Shown here one piece after another: positions 35,788 to 46,017 of a DNA stretch of 64,000 nt (position 1 is the stretch's first letter; every line of letters begins with the position of its first letter). Source of the DNA: Ascarosepion bandense. Lineage: Eukaryota; Mollusca; Cephalopoda; Sepiida; Sepiidae. A program made the position numbers and the translations under genes. Under the pieces are notes generated by a model, which saw only the letters and a program-made list of their open reading frames with translations, did no database searches and was not told where the DNA came from. The stretch lies in assembly GCA_037127315.1 (NCBI GenBank), contig JBBBDQ010001186.1:36001-100000 (forward strand). The letters are read 5' to 3'.

Positions 35788-36800
35788 CAGTGATTCCATA
35801 ACAAAATTTATATTTTTTAATCTCAAATAATAATTCAAAAAACACCAAAAAAGATTAAACATAGTCTAAAATTATTGGTCTTTTTGCCTCAATAATCAAT
35901 TGTGGAATCATTATTCTTCATTATTGCCTTTAACCGTTTTTTATTGTTCCTTACAAGATCAATAAACAAACTAATAAATATTTTGCTCCAATATTTTCTT
36001 TGGCAATAACTTGTAGTTTCTCCAAATTTAAAGGATTCTTTCTCTTACATTTTCTTCAAATATGCCCATAGACTTTCAATAGAGCTTGGATCAAGACTTT
36101 GTTCAGGGTACGTCAATACCTTAATTTTTCTGTTAACTTAGTATTTTGGAACGATTCGTGTTTCGGGTCATTGTCATGTTTGAACGTCCAGTGACGCTCC
36201 AAAGACAGTTTTCGTGAACTTTGTTTTATATTATTTTTAAGAATAGCAAAATACCGCTCTTTATCCATGATACCCTGTACAATCACTAGTTCTCCTGGTC
36301 TAGAAGCAGAAAAGCAACCCTAGTTCCCACCCCAGTGCTTATTGTAGGGAAGCTAATTTTTGGTTTGTGGGCTTCATTTACTTTCCTCCATACATTACGG
36401 GAATTCATGTGACCAAATAACTCAAGTTTGGTTTCATCTGACCATAATATTTACTCTCATATTCTAGATGGCTTCTAGTCTAAGATAATCTGCATTTTAG
36501 GTGTTAGCTTTAAGCAAGGGGGTTTTGCTTGATTGACAAGATCAAATTTCTGCTTGATGGAAGCCTTTAATGACTGTCCTCGCCGGTACATTAAATCCGG
36601 ATGTCTTTACACCATTGACAATGTTCTTTGTCATTAGTGAATATTCTTCGAGACATCTCAAAAAATTTTTTTCCATTCTCTTAGAAATTAATTGTTTTCT
36701 GCCAGTCCTTAATTTTTTTCTCAATACAATGAGCCTCATTATACTTCTTGATAATGCTCCGAATTGTCGATCTAGGAACATTTAAATGGATGGAAAGTGT
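35788..36800 (-). pseudogene. Tc1-type transposase relic, copy 1
   Basis: The left end TA|CAGTGATTCCATAAC looks like a Tc1 terminus. Minus-strand translation from 36,785 gives RSIMRLIVLRKKLRTGRK (helix-turn-helix region), then WSDETKLELFGHMNS (first catalytic Asp), then HWTFKHDNDPKH (second catalytic Asp). Stops and small indels are spread throughout. The order N-terminus (high coordinate) to C-terminus (low coordinate) is as expected for a minus-strand element. Confidence 0.75.
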
Positions 36801-37205
36801 TGTAGATCCATCAATAGAGCTTATATCAGGACTTTGTGCAGGGTACGGCAATACCTAAATTTTGCTGTCATCTAAATATTTTGTAACAATTCATGCCATG
36901 TGTTTCGGGTCATTGTCATGTTTGAACGTCCAGTGACACCCCAAAGACAGTTTTCATGCACTTTGTTTTAATATTATTTTTGATAATAGCAAAATACAGC
37001 TCTTTATCTATGATACCTCACTAGTTCTCCTGGTCTAGAAGCAGAAAAACATTCTCAAAGCAGAATGCTCCCGCCACCACACTTAATCGAAGGGAATTCT
37101 AATTTTTGGTTTGTGAGATTCATTCACTTTCCTCCATTTATAACAGAAGTTTACGTGACCAAATAATTCTAGTTTGGTTTCATCTGACCATAAATCAGAA
37201 TTCCA
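36800..37205 (-). pseudogene. Tc1-type transposase relic, copy 2 catalytic part
   Basis: It repeats the catalytic part of copy 1: WSDETKLELFGH-like, then WTFKHDNDPKH and PAQSPDISSID. The matching N-terminal part lies at 37,866-38,222, so this copy is split by ~660 bases of unrelated sequence. Confidence 0.7.
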
Positions 37206-37865
37206 GTATTTATTCCTAATTTTCACGGAAAGATAATTGTGATTTCCTGTAAAAATTTTACTTTGTCATACTACAAAAGATAGTAACGCCCTCAAACATA
37301 AAGGTATTGCATAATAAAATAACGATAACATAGAGTGTAACTTTATTAAAGTATTTATAAAAAAAAATGCCCATAGAAGCTACTTTACTGTAATCTTATA
37401 TTATATTCAGCGGCGTATGCACAAACCATAACCAGAATTTTGAAAGAGAAAATGTTTTTCTTTTATTACTGAAAAATCATGGCTCCTGTGACCATTGTAA
37501 ACAGAAAAGACCAACTGAGTAATGGACAAGGGTGTAGAGGCCAGAAATTTCATTATTAGGTTTCGGGATATGACAACAAACCTACCTATTTTTACTATAT
37601 TGTACAGTACACACACGCACATATACACACACACAATTACTGCTACAGCCACACGCTTAAGCTTCTTCTATTACAGTAATGCTATAGGCTCTTTCCTCCT
37701 ACTCTCTCTTTACTACTCTTCCGATTAGCAAAGGTGAGGGGAAGGCTGAGGAGAGTAGTGTTTATAGATTATAAAAAAGATGGAAAGAGAAATCTCGTGT
37801 AGTAACGAGCGGCGAAACTTAGTAAGTAATTAAGTAACTAAGGAAGGAACAAGCAGAATTATTAG
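37206..37865. other. sequence splitting the second Tc1 relic
   Basis: These ~660 bases separate the N-terminal and catalytic parts of a Tc1-type relic and are probably an insertion. They contain (AC)n-like sequence near 37,610-37,635 and no known domain. I could not identify the element or a clean target-site duplication. Confidence 0.4.
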
Positions 37866-38222
37866 ATGACGTTCTAGATGGCGTCTAGCATAGCTAATCT
37901 GTATTTTAGGGGTTTAACCTTACGAAGAGAGATTTCCTTGGGTGACAATTTGGAAATCCTGCTCCATGAAAGTGTCTCGTGACTGTCTTCGCCAATAAAT
38001 TCAGCTCTGATACCTTTGCATCATTGTCAATGTCCTTTGTCGTTAGGTGGGTAATCTTCGAGACATATCTAAAAATTTCTGTTTTCATTCTCTCAGAAGT
38101 TAACCGTTTTTTACCAATTCTTAATTTGTTTAACAGTACAACAAATCTCGAAGTACTTCTTCAGAATGCTATAAATTGTCTATCTAGGCGTATTTAAAGG
38201 CTTGGAAAGTGTTGTATATCCT
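37866..38222 (-). pseudogene. Tc1-type transposase relic, copy 2 N-terminal part
   Basis: It aligns with 36,470-36,790 of copy 1, including TTCTAGATGGCGTCTAG and the region encoding the helix-turn-helix. It is inactive. Confidence 0.7.
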
Positions 38223-38284
38223 TATTTGTACGCATCAACTATCTTCATTTAGAGCATTTTGCCTAGTTCATCCGTCTTCGCCGG

Positions 38285-38403
38285 GCTTACGGCCTATCAC
38301 GTTGAATACAGCGATTCTCGCTCGATCACCGAAGTTAAGCAACGTTGAGCCTGGTCAGTACTTAGATGGGTGACAGCTTGGGAATACCAGGTGCTGTAAA
38401 CGT
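38285..38403 (+). pseudogene. 5S rRNA-derived sequence (119 nt)
   Basis: A full-length 5S-like sequence. It has the conserved TATCACGTTGAATACA, GATCACCGAAGTTAAGCAAC (internal promoter box A) and GATGGGTGAC...TGGGAATACC (box C). It differs from typical animal 5S by one deletion near the 5' end and roughly 15 substitutions (estimated by eye from memory of the family). It is joined seven bases upstream of a tRNA-like SINE head, so it is more likely a retroposed copy or a composite SINE head than a working 5S gene. Confidence 0.85.
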
Positions 38404-38410
38404 TTATGGA

Positions 38411-38640
38411 CGGATGTGCGTTGTGGTGCGGTTGATATGGACTCGGAAAGAGAAATCGGTGAGCCGAGTTCGAATTCCAGTTGAATACTCTGCATTCACT
38501 TACGTGCTGGTACCCTTGAGAAAGGTATTAATCCTTTCCTTCCCTCCAGTTATGGGTTAAATAACAAGGCTAGGATTTGGGGACACTGCCCTTAAAAACA
38601 AATCCCAGTGAATCTTGCAAACAAAAACAATAAAACAAAT
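38411..38640 (+). repeat. tRNA-derived SINE (family B) fused behind the 5S segment
   Basis: The tRNA-like head (GTTGTGGTGCGGTTGATATG, box B-like GTTCGAATTCCAG) matches the heads at 31.1 and 62.65 kb. The start of the body (TACCCTTGAGAAAGGTATTA) is shared too, after which the sequence diverges. It is the only family B copy on the plus strand and the only one with a 5S segment. Confidence 0.75.
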
Positions 38641-39119
38641 AAACTAAATAAAACAAATCAAAACGATTTTCAGCATTAAATGACCTAATGAAGGTTGATA
38701 TGCTGGTTTAATGCTAAACCAACCAACCAACCAACCAACCTTTTTCGCCATAGTTGCAGAATGAATGAATCATCTCGTTACATGGTTTTCACATATTGAC
38801 TTCTTAATTATCTTTTAGAATATTACAAAATCAGGTCAATAAAATTTGCATTTTCAAAAGTAGTTTCTATTAAATCTCAAATATAAAAAAAATAAAACAT
38901 TACAATTGCCATAGAGCAATATTATTTCATAATTTCCATAAGGGGGCGAATAATGTTGGACGTCACTAGTTTTTAGAAAAATTTAGAAATGATTCAAAAC
39001 TAAATACGGAATCAACTATTTATGGTAAATTCAGTAAGTACTTGCAAATATTCGCATAACAATTTTCATAACTTTTAACCTTTTTTTCTACATGTGGATG
39101 GAGATATAAATGTATTTAT
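38641..39119. other. unassigned, with (CCAA)n
   Basis: A short CCAA run lies at about 38,718-38,742. The rest is AT-rich without recognisable elements. Confidence 0.4.
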
Positions 39120-40093
39120 ATATTGCATGATTGTTTTGACTACCACATTAGACTTTTTTCAATTTTGACCAATAACAATAAACACACGGATAAAAATAAA
39201 GACATTATTATTTTCTGCAAAAACCAAATGCAAAACAATTATACGCAGAACGAATTTTCACTTCAAAACAACATCCAAAAAAACGCAACTCCCATTGAAT
39301 TAAACAAAAAAATTAAATTAATTATTGTATGGGTTATGTCTTGAAGGCTGTCACAATGCGCTGAATGAAATAAAGGAAGGTAAGGAAGTGTTTGTATTAC
39401 CTATTTATTACATCAAATAATAAATTAATTATTTATTATATAAAATTTAAAACTGCTAACGTCATCTTCAAAAATAGCAACTCACCTGCAAGATTTAAAC
39501 TACAGCGAACAAATGTCATTTATGAACTTACATGTCCCCAAAAAATTGCGTTCTTGATCCACCCAAATTCGTAAATGATTATTTCGGCTACACGCCTACA
39601 AAACTGACACGAATACTCACACTGCACTTCTTAGACCAGAGCTCAATCCAATCTCGTTTAAACACACACGGAGACGTACCAAACCCTATCTGTAACATAC
39701 TTGTTGAAACACAAATATCATAACATCATTCATATGTAAAAAAGGCTAAAAATAATAGAAGCATTATTAATAAATAAAAAAATAACACTCGATAATATCA
39801 AGAACGAACACGCTAACAACGTTAATTCAGAACATAAAACATGCACACTACTCTACAAATATTTATGATATTACATATATTCTGTTACACGTAAATCAAA
39901 GTCCTTCCTTGATAATACCTAAATATATGGCCGAAAGCGCTCGGATAAACAAAACATTCGGATAATCTTGATATAATTTATCTCCTCAATAGAAAAATTC
40001 ATAAGATCAAATAAAAAATCACATAAAGACTTAACCATTGTACCGTGTTTGTCCTTTTTAACGAAACTTACATAAAAGAGAGATTGCTATCCA

Positions 40094-40100
<7 letters not shown>
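39120..40100 (+). mobile_element. Penelope-like element, GIY-YIG region and 3' end
   Basis: Pieces in order: QNEFSLQNNIQKNATPIELN (39,240-39,300), KLQRTNVIYELTCPQ (39,495-39,540), NDYFGYTPTKLTRILTLHF (about 39,570-39,630; the GIY-YIG core is altered to YFG) and SIQSRLNTHG. The tail has a GGCCGAAAGCGCTCGG segment (39,928 on) and ends in the standard KERLL-type 3' sequence against (TA)n at 40,098. A ~95-bp insertion at 39,327-39,421 interrupts it. Frameshifts make it inactive. Confidence 0.8.
39327..39421 (+). mobile_element. 95-bp insertion of a PLE terminal segment with 12-bp TSD
   Basis: AAATTAATTATT occurs at 39,315-39,326 and again at 39,422-39,433. The DNA between them (TCTTGAAGGCTGTCACAATG and so on) matches the arms of the inverted repeat at 49,881-50,426. 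Removing it plus one 12-mer joins the two halves of the PLE coding remnant. Confidence 0.7.
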
Positions 40101-40130
<30 letters not shown>

Positions 40131-40132
<2 letters not shown>

Positions 40133-40830
40133 TTAGAGAAAATTTTCAAAATTCAAATGTGTCGGATGTAAATTTCGACATAGGATCTCTAATAGAGACT
40201 CTACATCACGTCAGCGACATTGTTTTTCCAAATGGCGAAGGCCCTGAGGTAGAGTGTGGAGGGGTTTTAGGTTAACAACGGTCACAAAGTGGAAAAGGAC
40301 AGAGCTGGTAGTCGCGGGGTGACAGGCTGTTGAAATGGTATATTTAGGAAGGGGAGGAATAGGAGTTCATATTTTATAAAGATAGACCACTAAATGAGTT
40401 AAATTACTTTTTAAAGTTAAGATTTTGGGCTGTTTGAAGAGGTGTATTTAGGTGAGAAGGAATGGGTTTCAATATGATATTTTAATTTTTTTTATTTAAG
40501 TTTATTTGATTAAACCTTTGAGGTAGAAGCGAGTTAAATACCAATTACAGGAAGTTATCAGTTTAAAAATTATTAGAGAAAAAATATTAGAGAAAAAAAT
40601 ATTAGAGAAAAAAAAAAATATATATATACATATATGTGTTAACCAAGGAAAAAGGGGTTTAGTAAAAGCATCCATATTTTCTAAAGATAGGCAATTAAAG
40701 GAGCTTGGGATAGGAAGGTATGGGGGTTAAAATACTTTTTAAGGTTAACATTAGGGTAAAATTAAGATTAAAACTTAAATTGAATCCTTTTAATTTATAT
40801 TATAACATCTAGTGAACGGGGATTTAAATT
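40131..40830. other. unassigned stretch
   Basis: It has a G-rich patch (40,225-40,330) and (ATTAGAGAAAAAA)n-like short repeats near 40,570-40,615. No gene is visible. Confidence 0.4.
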
Positions 40831-41823
40831 CTAAATTTAATTATTCGAATAATTTGCCTTGTGGCGGCACTTACTGATGAATTCCCTCCTAAGATTCAGT
40901 AGCCTGTGTTGGTGGGGGTATTTTAATATTGAATTTTTTTCCAGTAAACATAGACAGCACCTATCACGAAAATCCCTCGGGATACGGGCTGAACCTATCA
41001 GTTTCCAGCTAATTTCAGGATCCAGCCCTTCTTCTTTCATTTTCCAGAATGCCCGCGAAAGAGCTGTCTGGTACCTCTGACCGGGGTTCGAAAAGGAGTA
41101 CCTGTGGTTATACAGTCTTTGTTTGAAAGGACCGGCGGACATACCGATATAGGCCCGGAAGTCGTTTTTTTTGGGTTTTTTTTTTTTTGTTAGATGGAGA
41201 AATGCGGGTTTCATAAATCACCTGGGTGGATTTGCATTTTCCTTCCACCGGGCAGGCGTTCACAGAATTACAGTTGCATTCGTTTAGAATTCCGGACCTA
41301 GATTCAGCATTGCGCAGGTTCACCAGAATACTCCTATTATGGGAACTAATAAGGCTGTCCATATTCGGGGTGCAAGAATAACTAATTTTAAGGGTGTACC
41401 TATTAAAAATCTTCCGTAGAGGGTTACTGTTATTAAAATTTTTGTCTATTGAGAAAATATTTACCAATATTGATGTTAGTTAGTTTACAATAAGTGGGGT
41501 TAAACCAAATTATCTTTCTTTTTCTACAGTTTCCTTTATTTTTATTTTTGGATGATTCGGAGTCTATTGTAGGTTTATAATATGTTAACTTGTTCTTATA
41601 TCCGCTTTTTTGAAGGGCCTTATTGTAAATATTTTTACTTGCGTTGAAAGTTTTAATGTTGGATGATAATTGGTTGATTCTATTATTCACTATATTGGGT
41701 ATCTGTTTTATAATATTTTTGGGGTGGTTGGATGAAATATTAATATAAGTGGGGGAACAATTTTCTCTGAGAAATGGTTGGTAGGATCCATCATTTAAGT
41801 TAAGGGTAATGTCTAGATAGTTT

Positions 41824-41825
<2 letters not shown>
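40831..41825 (-). mobile_element. Neptune-type Penelope-like element, C-terminal third
   Basis: Reading the minus strand down from 41,825: SYQPFLRENCSPTYIN, KRKIIWFNPTYCKLTNINIG, then SYSCTPNMDSLISSHN and CNCNSVNACPVEGKC (a Cys-rich motif seen in Neptune-type PLEs). The GIY-YIG endonuclease follows as YIGMSAGPFKQRLYNHRYSF, with RAFWKMKEEGLDPEISWKLI and a RRCCLCLLEKNSI-like finger. Two frameshifts are visible, near 41,440 and in the poly-T run near 41,170-41,195. The reverse transcriptase is missing; the 5' side stops at (TA)n (41,826-41,860). Confidence 0.85.
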
Positions 41826-41860
<35 letters not shown>

Positions 41861-42407
41861 TTACCTGTCACCTTTCTGATCAGAGTTCAATTAAACAACA
41901 TTTCTTAGAAAAACATAGACGTGTAGGTAACATTAGACAATAATACTAACTCATACACACAATAAAAAGAACCCCCAGATATTGGAGACCATCTACATTG
42001 AAACAAAACAACTCACATTTAATAAAATCACATTTAAATCTGGTCATAACACATTCAATTTCATTTAAAGATATGGTTCTGTTAACATTTTGAGCTCTCA
42101 CGCAAATCTATGAACTGTGTTTGCTATTTGGCAACTGTTATCCTTGCTTAGCAAAGTTTTATGTCAACACAAGATAAAATCATTTTTGATGGTGATTGTT
42201 TTTATGTTAACGTCCTTGTAACCTCTCTGAAGATGGTTCATATGAGCCGAAAGCTTAGAACCAACTTAATAAAAAAATATCCAAATGCTGGAGAAATTTT
42301 GTCTTTATTTTCACCTGAAATTAAAGCCAAAATACGATGTTTAGAACGGCTCATGATTAAACATAATAGACATTCATTGTCTCCTATATTTAACAGTATA
42401 TGTTTAG

Positions 42408-42412
<5 letters not shown>
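41861..42412 (+). mobile_element. Penelope-like element 3' end
   Basis: It begins with LTCHLSDQSSIKQHFLEKH-like coding, just after the GIY-YIG domain, then a 3' UTR with a hammerhead-like core (42,227-42,252) and a late frame (SLFSPEIKAKIRCLERLM, NRHSLSPIFNSICLEN) shared in layout with 52,160-52,300. It ends in (TA)n at 42,412. It is a different PLE family from the minus-strand element beside it. Confidence 0.7.
42227..42252 (+). ncRNA. hammerhead-like core in PLE tail
   Basis: CTGAAGA, then stem GGTTCA/TGAGCC, then GAAA. The related copy at 52,126-52,151 keeps the stem, with a compensatory T-to-C change, but has lost CTGANGA. Confidence 0.45.
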
Positions 42413-42442
<30 letters not shown>

Positions 42443-42479
42443 AATTGTAATAATATTCACATGAAAAGCAAATGTCGCT

Positions 42480-43250
42480 GCGATCAAATCTTTGTACTTC
42501 TTGTGCTTGAATGCTGAACATATATTGTATTTCATGTTTTGGTTTCATGAAATGAAACTTTTCTCCACAGGTGACAGGGACATCTTGCGTTTCGTAGCCT
42601 ACGACCGCCCACCGTGCACCAGAAAATGTATAAATCAGTGAAAATAATTAACGCGTTAATTATATTTTGCTGACAACAAGTAAATTCCCTTTCATCAGTG
42701 TTTGGCATAAATATATGTCAAAACGATTTTTTTTAATATGACAAACACCAATTCCTTTCATCAGAAACACAAATATTGCTGAAAGGTCTTTCAAAGTTAA
42801 TCACAGTGTCGTGAAAGTAATACTAATGACAGTGTGATCTGAAGTTGATCCATGGTAAAATGATATCGTTATTTGAATCTTTTATCGTTAAACAAGAATG
42901 CAGAGCTGAGTCCGACATAAATCTTTAGTGATTACTATTTTTATGAGAAAGAAGACAAGGTGAGTTTTGCAGAAGGTTTAAGGTTACGGGCAAATAGAGA
43001 AATGCTGACTTCTGTTTGTTGACTCACATGTCATCTGAGTGAAAGCCGAAAAAATCTAAGTATTATTTATACATATCTTCATTTCTTGTTACCCAGTTTC
43101 TTAGACATCTGGATGCTGAAAAGTTCTCAGTCAGACCACTTCGCTAAATCAATATTTCAGTGACAGTGCATATTCTGAAAACCATATTCACCCATCACAC
43201 AAGCAATTATGACTTTTCACAGATTCCTTGTTTTTTTTTTGTTTTTTTTA
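42480..43250. other. unassigned stretch
   Basis: AT-rich. I recognise nothing beyond a poly-T patch near 43,230. Confidence 0.4.
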
Positions 43251-43735
43251 TAAGCGTCTCACCCCGAGCAAGGCATGTCACTGCCACTACTGCGCAGAGG
43301 GCAACATAGAGTGGAGAAAGGATGATCAAATATAGGAAATGTCAGAGGGTGGGTGATAGGCGGGTAGGGATACCGAGAATGGTTAAATATAGGAAATGTC
43401 AGAGGGTGGGTGATAGGCGGGTAGGGATACCGAGAATGGTTAAATATAGGAAATGTCAGAGGGTGGGTGATAGACGGGTAGGGATACCGAGAATGGTTAA
43501 ATATAGGAAATGTCAGAGGGTGGGTGATAGACGGGTAGGGATACCGAGAATGAGGGTTGGGTAGATGAGAGTGTTCTGAGAATAATTGGGAGTTAGAGTG
43601 ATAGGAGGTGTCTATTGACCCTACATTTAAACACCTGGAGATTGTAGCTTTCAGGAAAGCAGACTTGTGGAAGGGAGTTCCACAGGCGGGAAGCGCGAGA
43701 AAAGAAACTGTTGGAGTAGAATTTACGGTTACATC
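43250..43735 (-). mobile_element. CR1/jockey-like LINE 3' end with 57-bp tandem repeat
   Basis: Minus strand: the coding end (GTGGAACTCCCTTCCACAAG, TTTAAATGTAGGGTCAAT), the 3' UTR and the tail CAGTGGCAGTGACATGCCTT. Within the 3' UTR, 43,322-43,550 is four copies of a 57-bp unit. The 80-codon plus-strand frame (IKYRKCQRVGDRRVGIPR repeated) is the antisense of this tandem and is not a gene. Confidence 0.8.
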
Positions 43736-43807
43736 TTTTTTCTTAATATATTAAAATTTATATATAAAAATCTTGATATATAAAAATGTATATATCCTTA
43801 TCCGTTC

Positions 43808-43831
43808 CAATATATATATATATCTATATAC

Positions 43832-43874
<43 letters not shown>

Positions 43875-43925
43875 TGGGTGTGTGTGTGTGTGTACATATG
43901 TGTGTGTTTATATGTGTGTGTATGT
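43808..43925. repeat. (TA)n(TG)n microsatellite
   Basis: A TA run passes into a TG run with minor interruptions. Confidence 0.9.
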
Positions 43926-44340
43926 TTTAAATTATAATTTATGTTTTTAATTATAATTTATGTTTTTAATTATAATTATATAATATAAACAGCCAAGCCT
44001 TACAACGGTGGAACATGTGTAGACTGTGCCAGGAAGAAAAGTTAGCGATTATGCTATTCCCAAACAAAAATGAACTATTGAATGAAAGGATAGAAATTAT
44101 GACTAAGTGTAACCAAACTAAAATATACCTATTAGGTTCATACAACCACAGATAAAAACATTATAATTTCTTGTAATTTTAAAAATTGCGCGTTCAAAAA
44201 TTCCGTCACGGAGTGTTTAAAAAAAAAACACCGTTACGAGAGCGTTCTTAAAAAAAAAATATCGGTAAACAGTAAAATCAGTTATTGCAAATCGCCGGAA
44301 GACACCATTCATGGTAGAAACCTAGGTCACGTAATAATTC
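43926..44340. other. unassigned stretch
   Basis: It contains a tandem of TTTATGTTTTTAATTATAAT-like units at 43,935-43,985 and is otherwise unassigned. Confidence 0.4.
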
Positions 44341-44344
44341 GTTT

Positions 44345-44692
44345 TTTTTTTAATCATTTCACCCCAAGCAAGGCATTCCACTGCCACTATTGCGCTTGGG
44401 GCTACATGGGGGAAGGTAAATAGAAAGAGTGGTTAGATATAGGAAATGTCAGAAGTGGGGTGATAGATAGTTGGGTGGGTGGGAAGAGTGTTTGAAAGAA
44501 TGGAAGCGAGTTAGTTTGTTAGGAGGTGTCTATTGACCTTACATTTTAATTCCACAGTCGGGAAGTGCGAGAAGAGAAACTGTTGGAGTAGAAGTTGCGG
44601 TTGCATTTTATCGGTTTCACTGTAAAAGGGTGGGATCTAGTTGTTAATCTAGTATCTCGTGCAAATTCGAACCTAGGGGGCATCATCAGAAG
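44345..44692 (-). mobile_element. CR1/jockey-like LINE 3' end
   Basis: Minus strand: remnant coding around the region read as TRLATRS-like and the CACAGTTTCTCTTCTCGCAC segment, the 3' UTR and the tail CCTTGCTTGGGGTGAAATGA at 44,350. Highly similar to the copy at 43.25-43.74 kb but with a single 57-bp unit. Confidence 0.8.
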
Positions 44693-44742
44693 TTCTACAA
44701 TATTTATTAGGACCAAAAACTAAGTAATTAAACAATTTTATA

Positions 44743-44751
<9 letters not shown>

Positions 44752-44784
<33 letters not shown>
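44752..44784. repeat. (TA)n microsatellite
   Basis: A TA run directly abutting the palindrome at 44,785. Confidence 0.95.
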
Positions 44785-44785
<1 letters not shown>

Positions 44786-44955
44786 GAGAAAAATCGCAAG
44801 ATCGCCAAGACCTACCGCGGTTTCGCACAACGGCTCGTCAGGGCAAAGGCAGACCAAGGACTAATCAAATACAAATTAGTCCTTGGTCTGCCTTTGCCCT
44901 GACGAGCCGTTGTGCGAAACCGCGGTAGGTCTTGGCGATCTTGCGATTTTTCTCG
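44785..44955. repeat. perfect 81-bp inverted repeat with 9-nt loop
   Basis: The arms 44,785-44,865 and 44,875-44,955 are exact reverse complements (checked base by base) around CAAATACAA. The right arm carries CTGACGA (44,899-44,905) and GAAA (44,916-44,919) on the plus strand, a hammerhead-like core; the left arm has the same on the minus strand. It looks like two PLE termini joined head-to-head or tail-to-tail. Confidence 0.95.
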
Positions 44956-45238
44956 TGTGTTTTTGCTCTGCGTAACTGCCTCTTAGTTAATCCTTTTTGG
45001 TTAGTTTAGTATCGAGCACTTTTCTTTCTTTGCGGTTTGTTCCGTTTGAGGGTTTTTTTTCTTTGCTGTGAAGTGCTGTATGTATTGTCGGTGCTCCGCA
45101 GTTTTCTTTTTTTTTCCCCTCGTTGTCCAAAGCTTTATAGCCGAGGGCGATAACGGAGTTAGATTCTGCCGGTTATTCGTGGTTCTTAAAGATTACTTGT
45201 CTAACATTTTAAGATTTGAATACGTACAGAGTCAATTT

Positions 45239-45290
<52 letters not shown>

Positions 45291-45400
45291 AAGTGAATAA
45301 ATAACGAATAGGAGCAGATTATTGTAGCCTTATACTTCACTAATACAGATATTTTATCCACTACCATTTCCAGGCCAGAGTGTTAAAAACCCTCACCACT
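44956..45400. other. unassigned, with (TA)n at 45,242-45,288
   Basis: It probably continues a PLE-associated terminal repeat, but no coding or RNA feature is clear. Confidence 0.4.
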
Positions 45401-45409
45401 TGACTGGCT

Positions 45410-45735
45410 ATGCTGTCTCTCACACTTCTCTCTTCTTTTTTTATTTCCTTTTCCCTCTATACATTTTCTTACTTCTTCCTCTTTGTTAAACCCAAACGCC
45501 GGTTCATCAAAGTATGTTCTTTATTTCCCCAATGTCTTTTACAATCCCCAATTCTGATTTCTCATTTTCTCTACCCACTTTACCTCGCACACAAAAATTT
45601 ACCAATATAAGGAACCGGATTTTCCATTTCCTTTCAAAAAATATTGTTTACTACCTGATGAGATATTGTTCTTTCAATGTCGAAAGAAAATTTACACTTT
45701 GTAGTAGACTGTAGTTTGTACATGTTCTAAATTAT
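45410..45735 (+). repeat. Neptune-type PLE terminal repeat (upstream copy)
   Basis: A pyrimidine-rich segment ends in a hammerhead motif and GTACATGTTCTAAA. It is related to 47,170-47,550 at the other end of the PLE remnant, the arrangement expected of PLE pseudo-LTRs. Confidence 0.65.
45651..45707 (+). ncRNA. hammerhead ribozyme motif
   Basis: CTAC (45,651-45,654), CTGATGA (45,655-45,661), stem II GATATTG/CAATGTC (45,662-45,668 with 45,675-45,681), GAAA (45,682-45,685), then a GTA cleavage-type triplet (45,701-45,703) and GTAG (45,704-45,707), which pairs with CTAC as stem I. Stem III is weak here. All core elements are present in the correct order for a type I hammerhead. Confidence 0.7.
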
Positions 45736-45739
45736 AATT

Positions 45740-46017
45740 TAAAATCTTCAATAGGAATGCAATTAAACAAAGCTATAGCTGTTCCAGCAATCTTGAAAAA
45801 ATAATAAAAGTGCATAACAGTAAAATATTAAAAGCACCCAAGAAAAATAACTCCAACACTAATACCAGTCTGCCTCATAATAACAACCTCTGTAACTGTA
45901 GAAACCCAAACCAATGCCCCATTCCTAATAAATGTTTAACGAAATCCCTAATATATATATGTTAGATTTCATCCATGGAGAATCCCAAAGATGAAAATAT
46001 GTATATCGGAAACATCA
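45740..46017 (+). mobile_element. Neptune-type PLE coding remnant, left of LINE insertion
   Basis: It translates as LCNCRNPNQCPIPNKCLTKS (the Neptune Cys-rich motif) and then, after a frameshift, DENMYIGN, the beginning of the GIY-YIG endonuclease. A LINE then interrupts the element. Confidence 0.75.

Noticed and set aside
38285..38403. Functional 5S rRNA gene
   Set aside because: It has a deletion and many substitutions relative to the conserved animal 5S and is fused to a SINE head, with no T-run terminator at its 3' end.
43322..43564. 80-codon repeat protein with 19-residue repeats
   Set aside because: The 57-bp step is a multiple of three, so it stays open, but it is antisense to a LINE 3' UTR tandem.
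45410..45714. Two 66-codon plus-strand frames
   Set aside because: They overlap a pyrimidine-rich PLE terminal repeat in different frames and have no recognisable domain.
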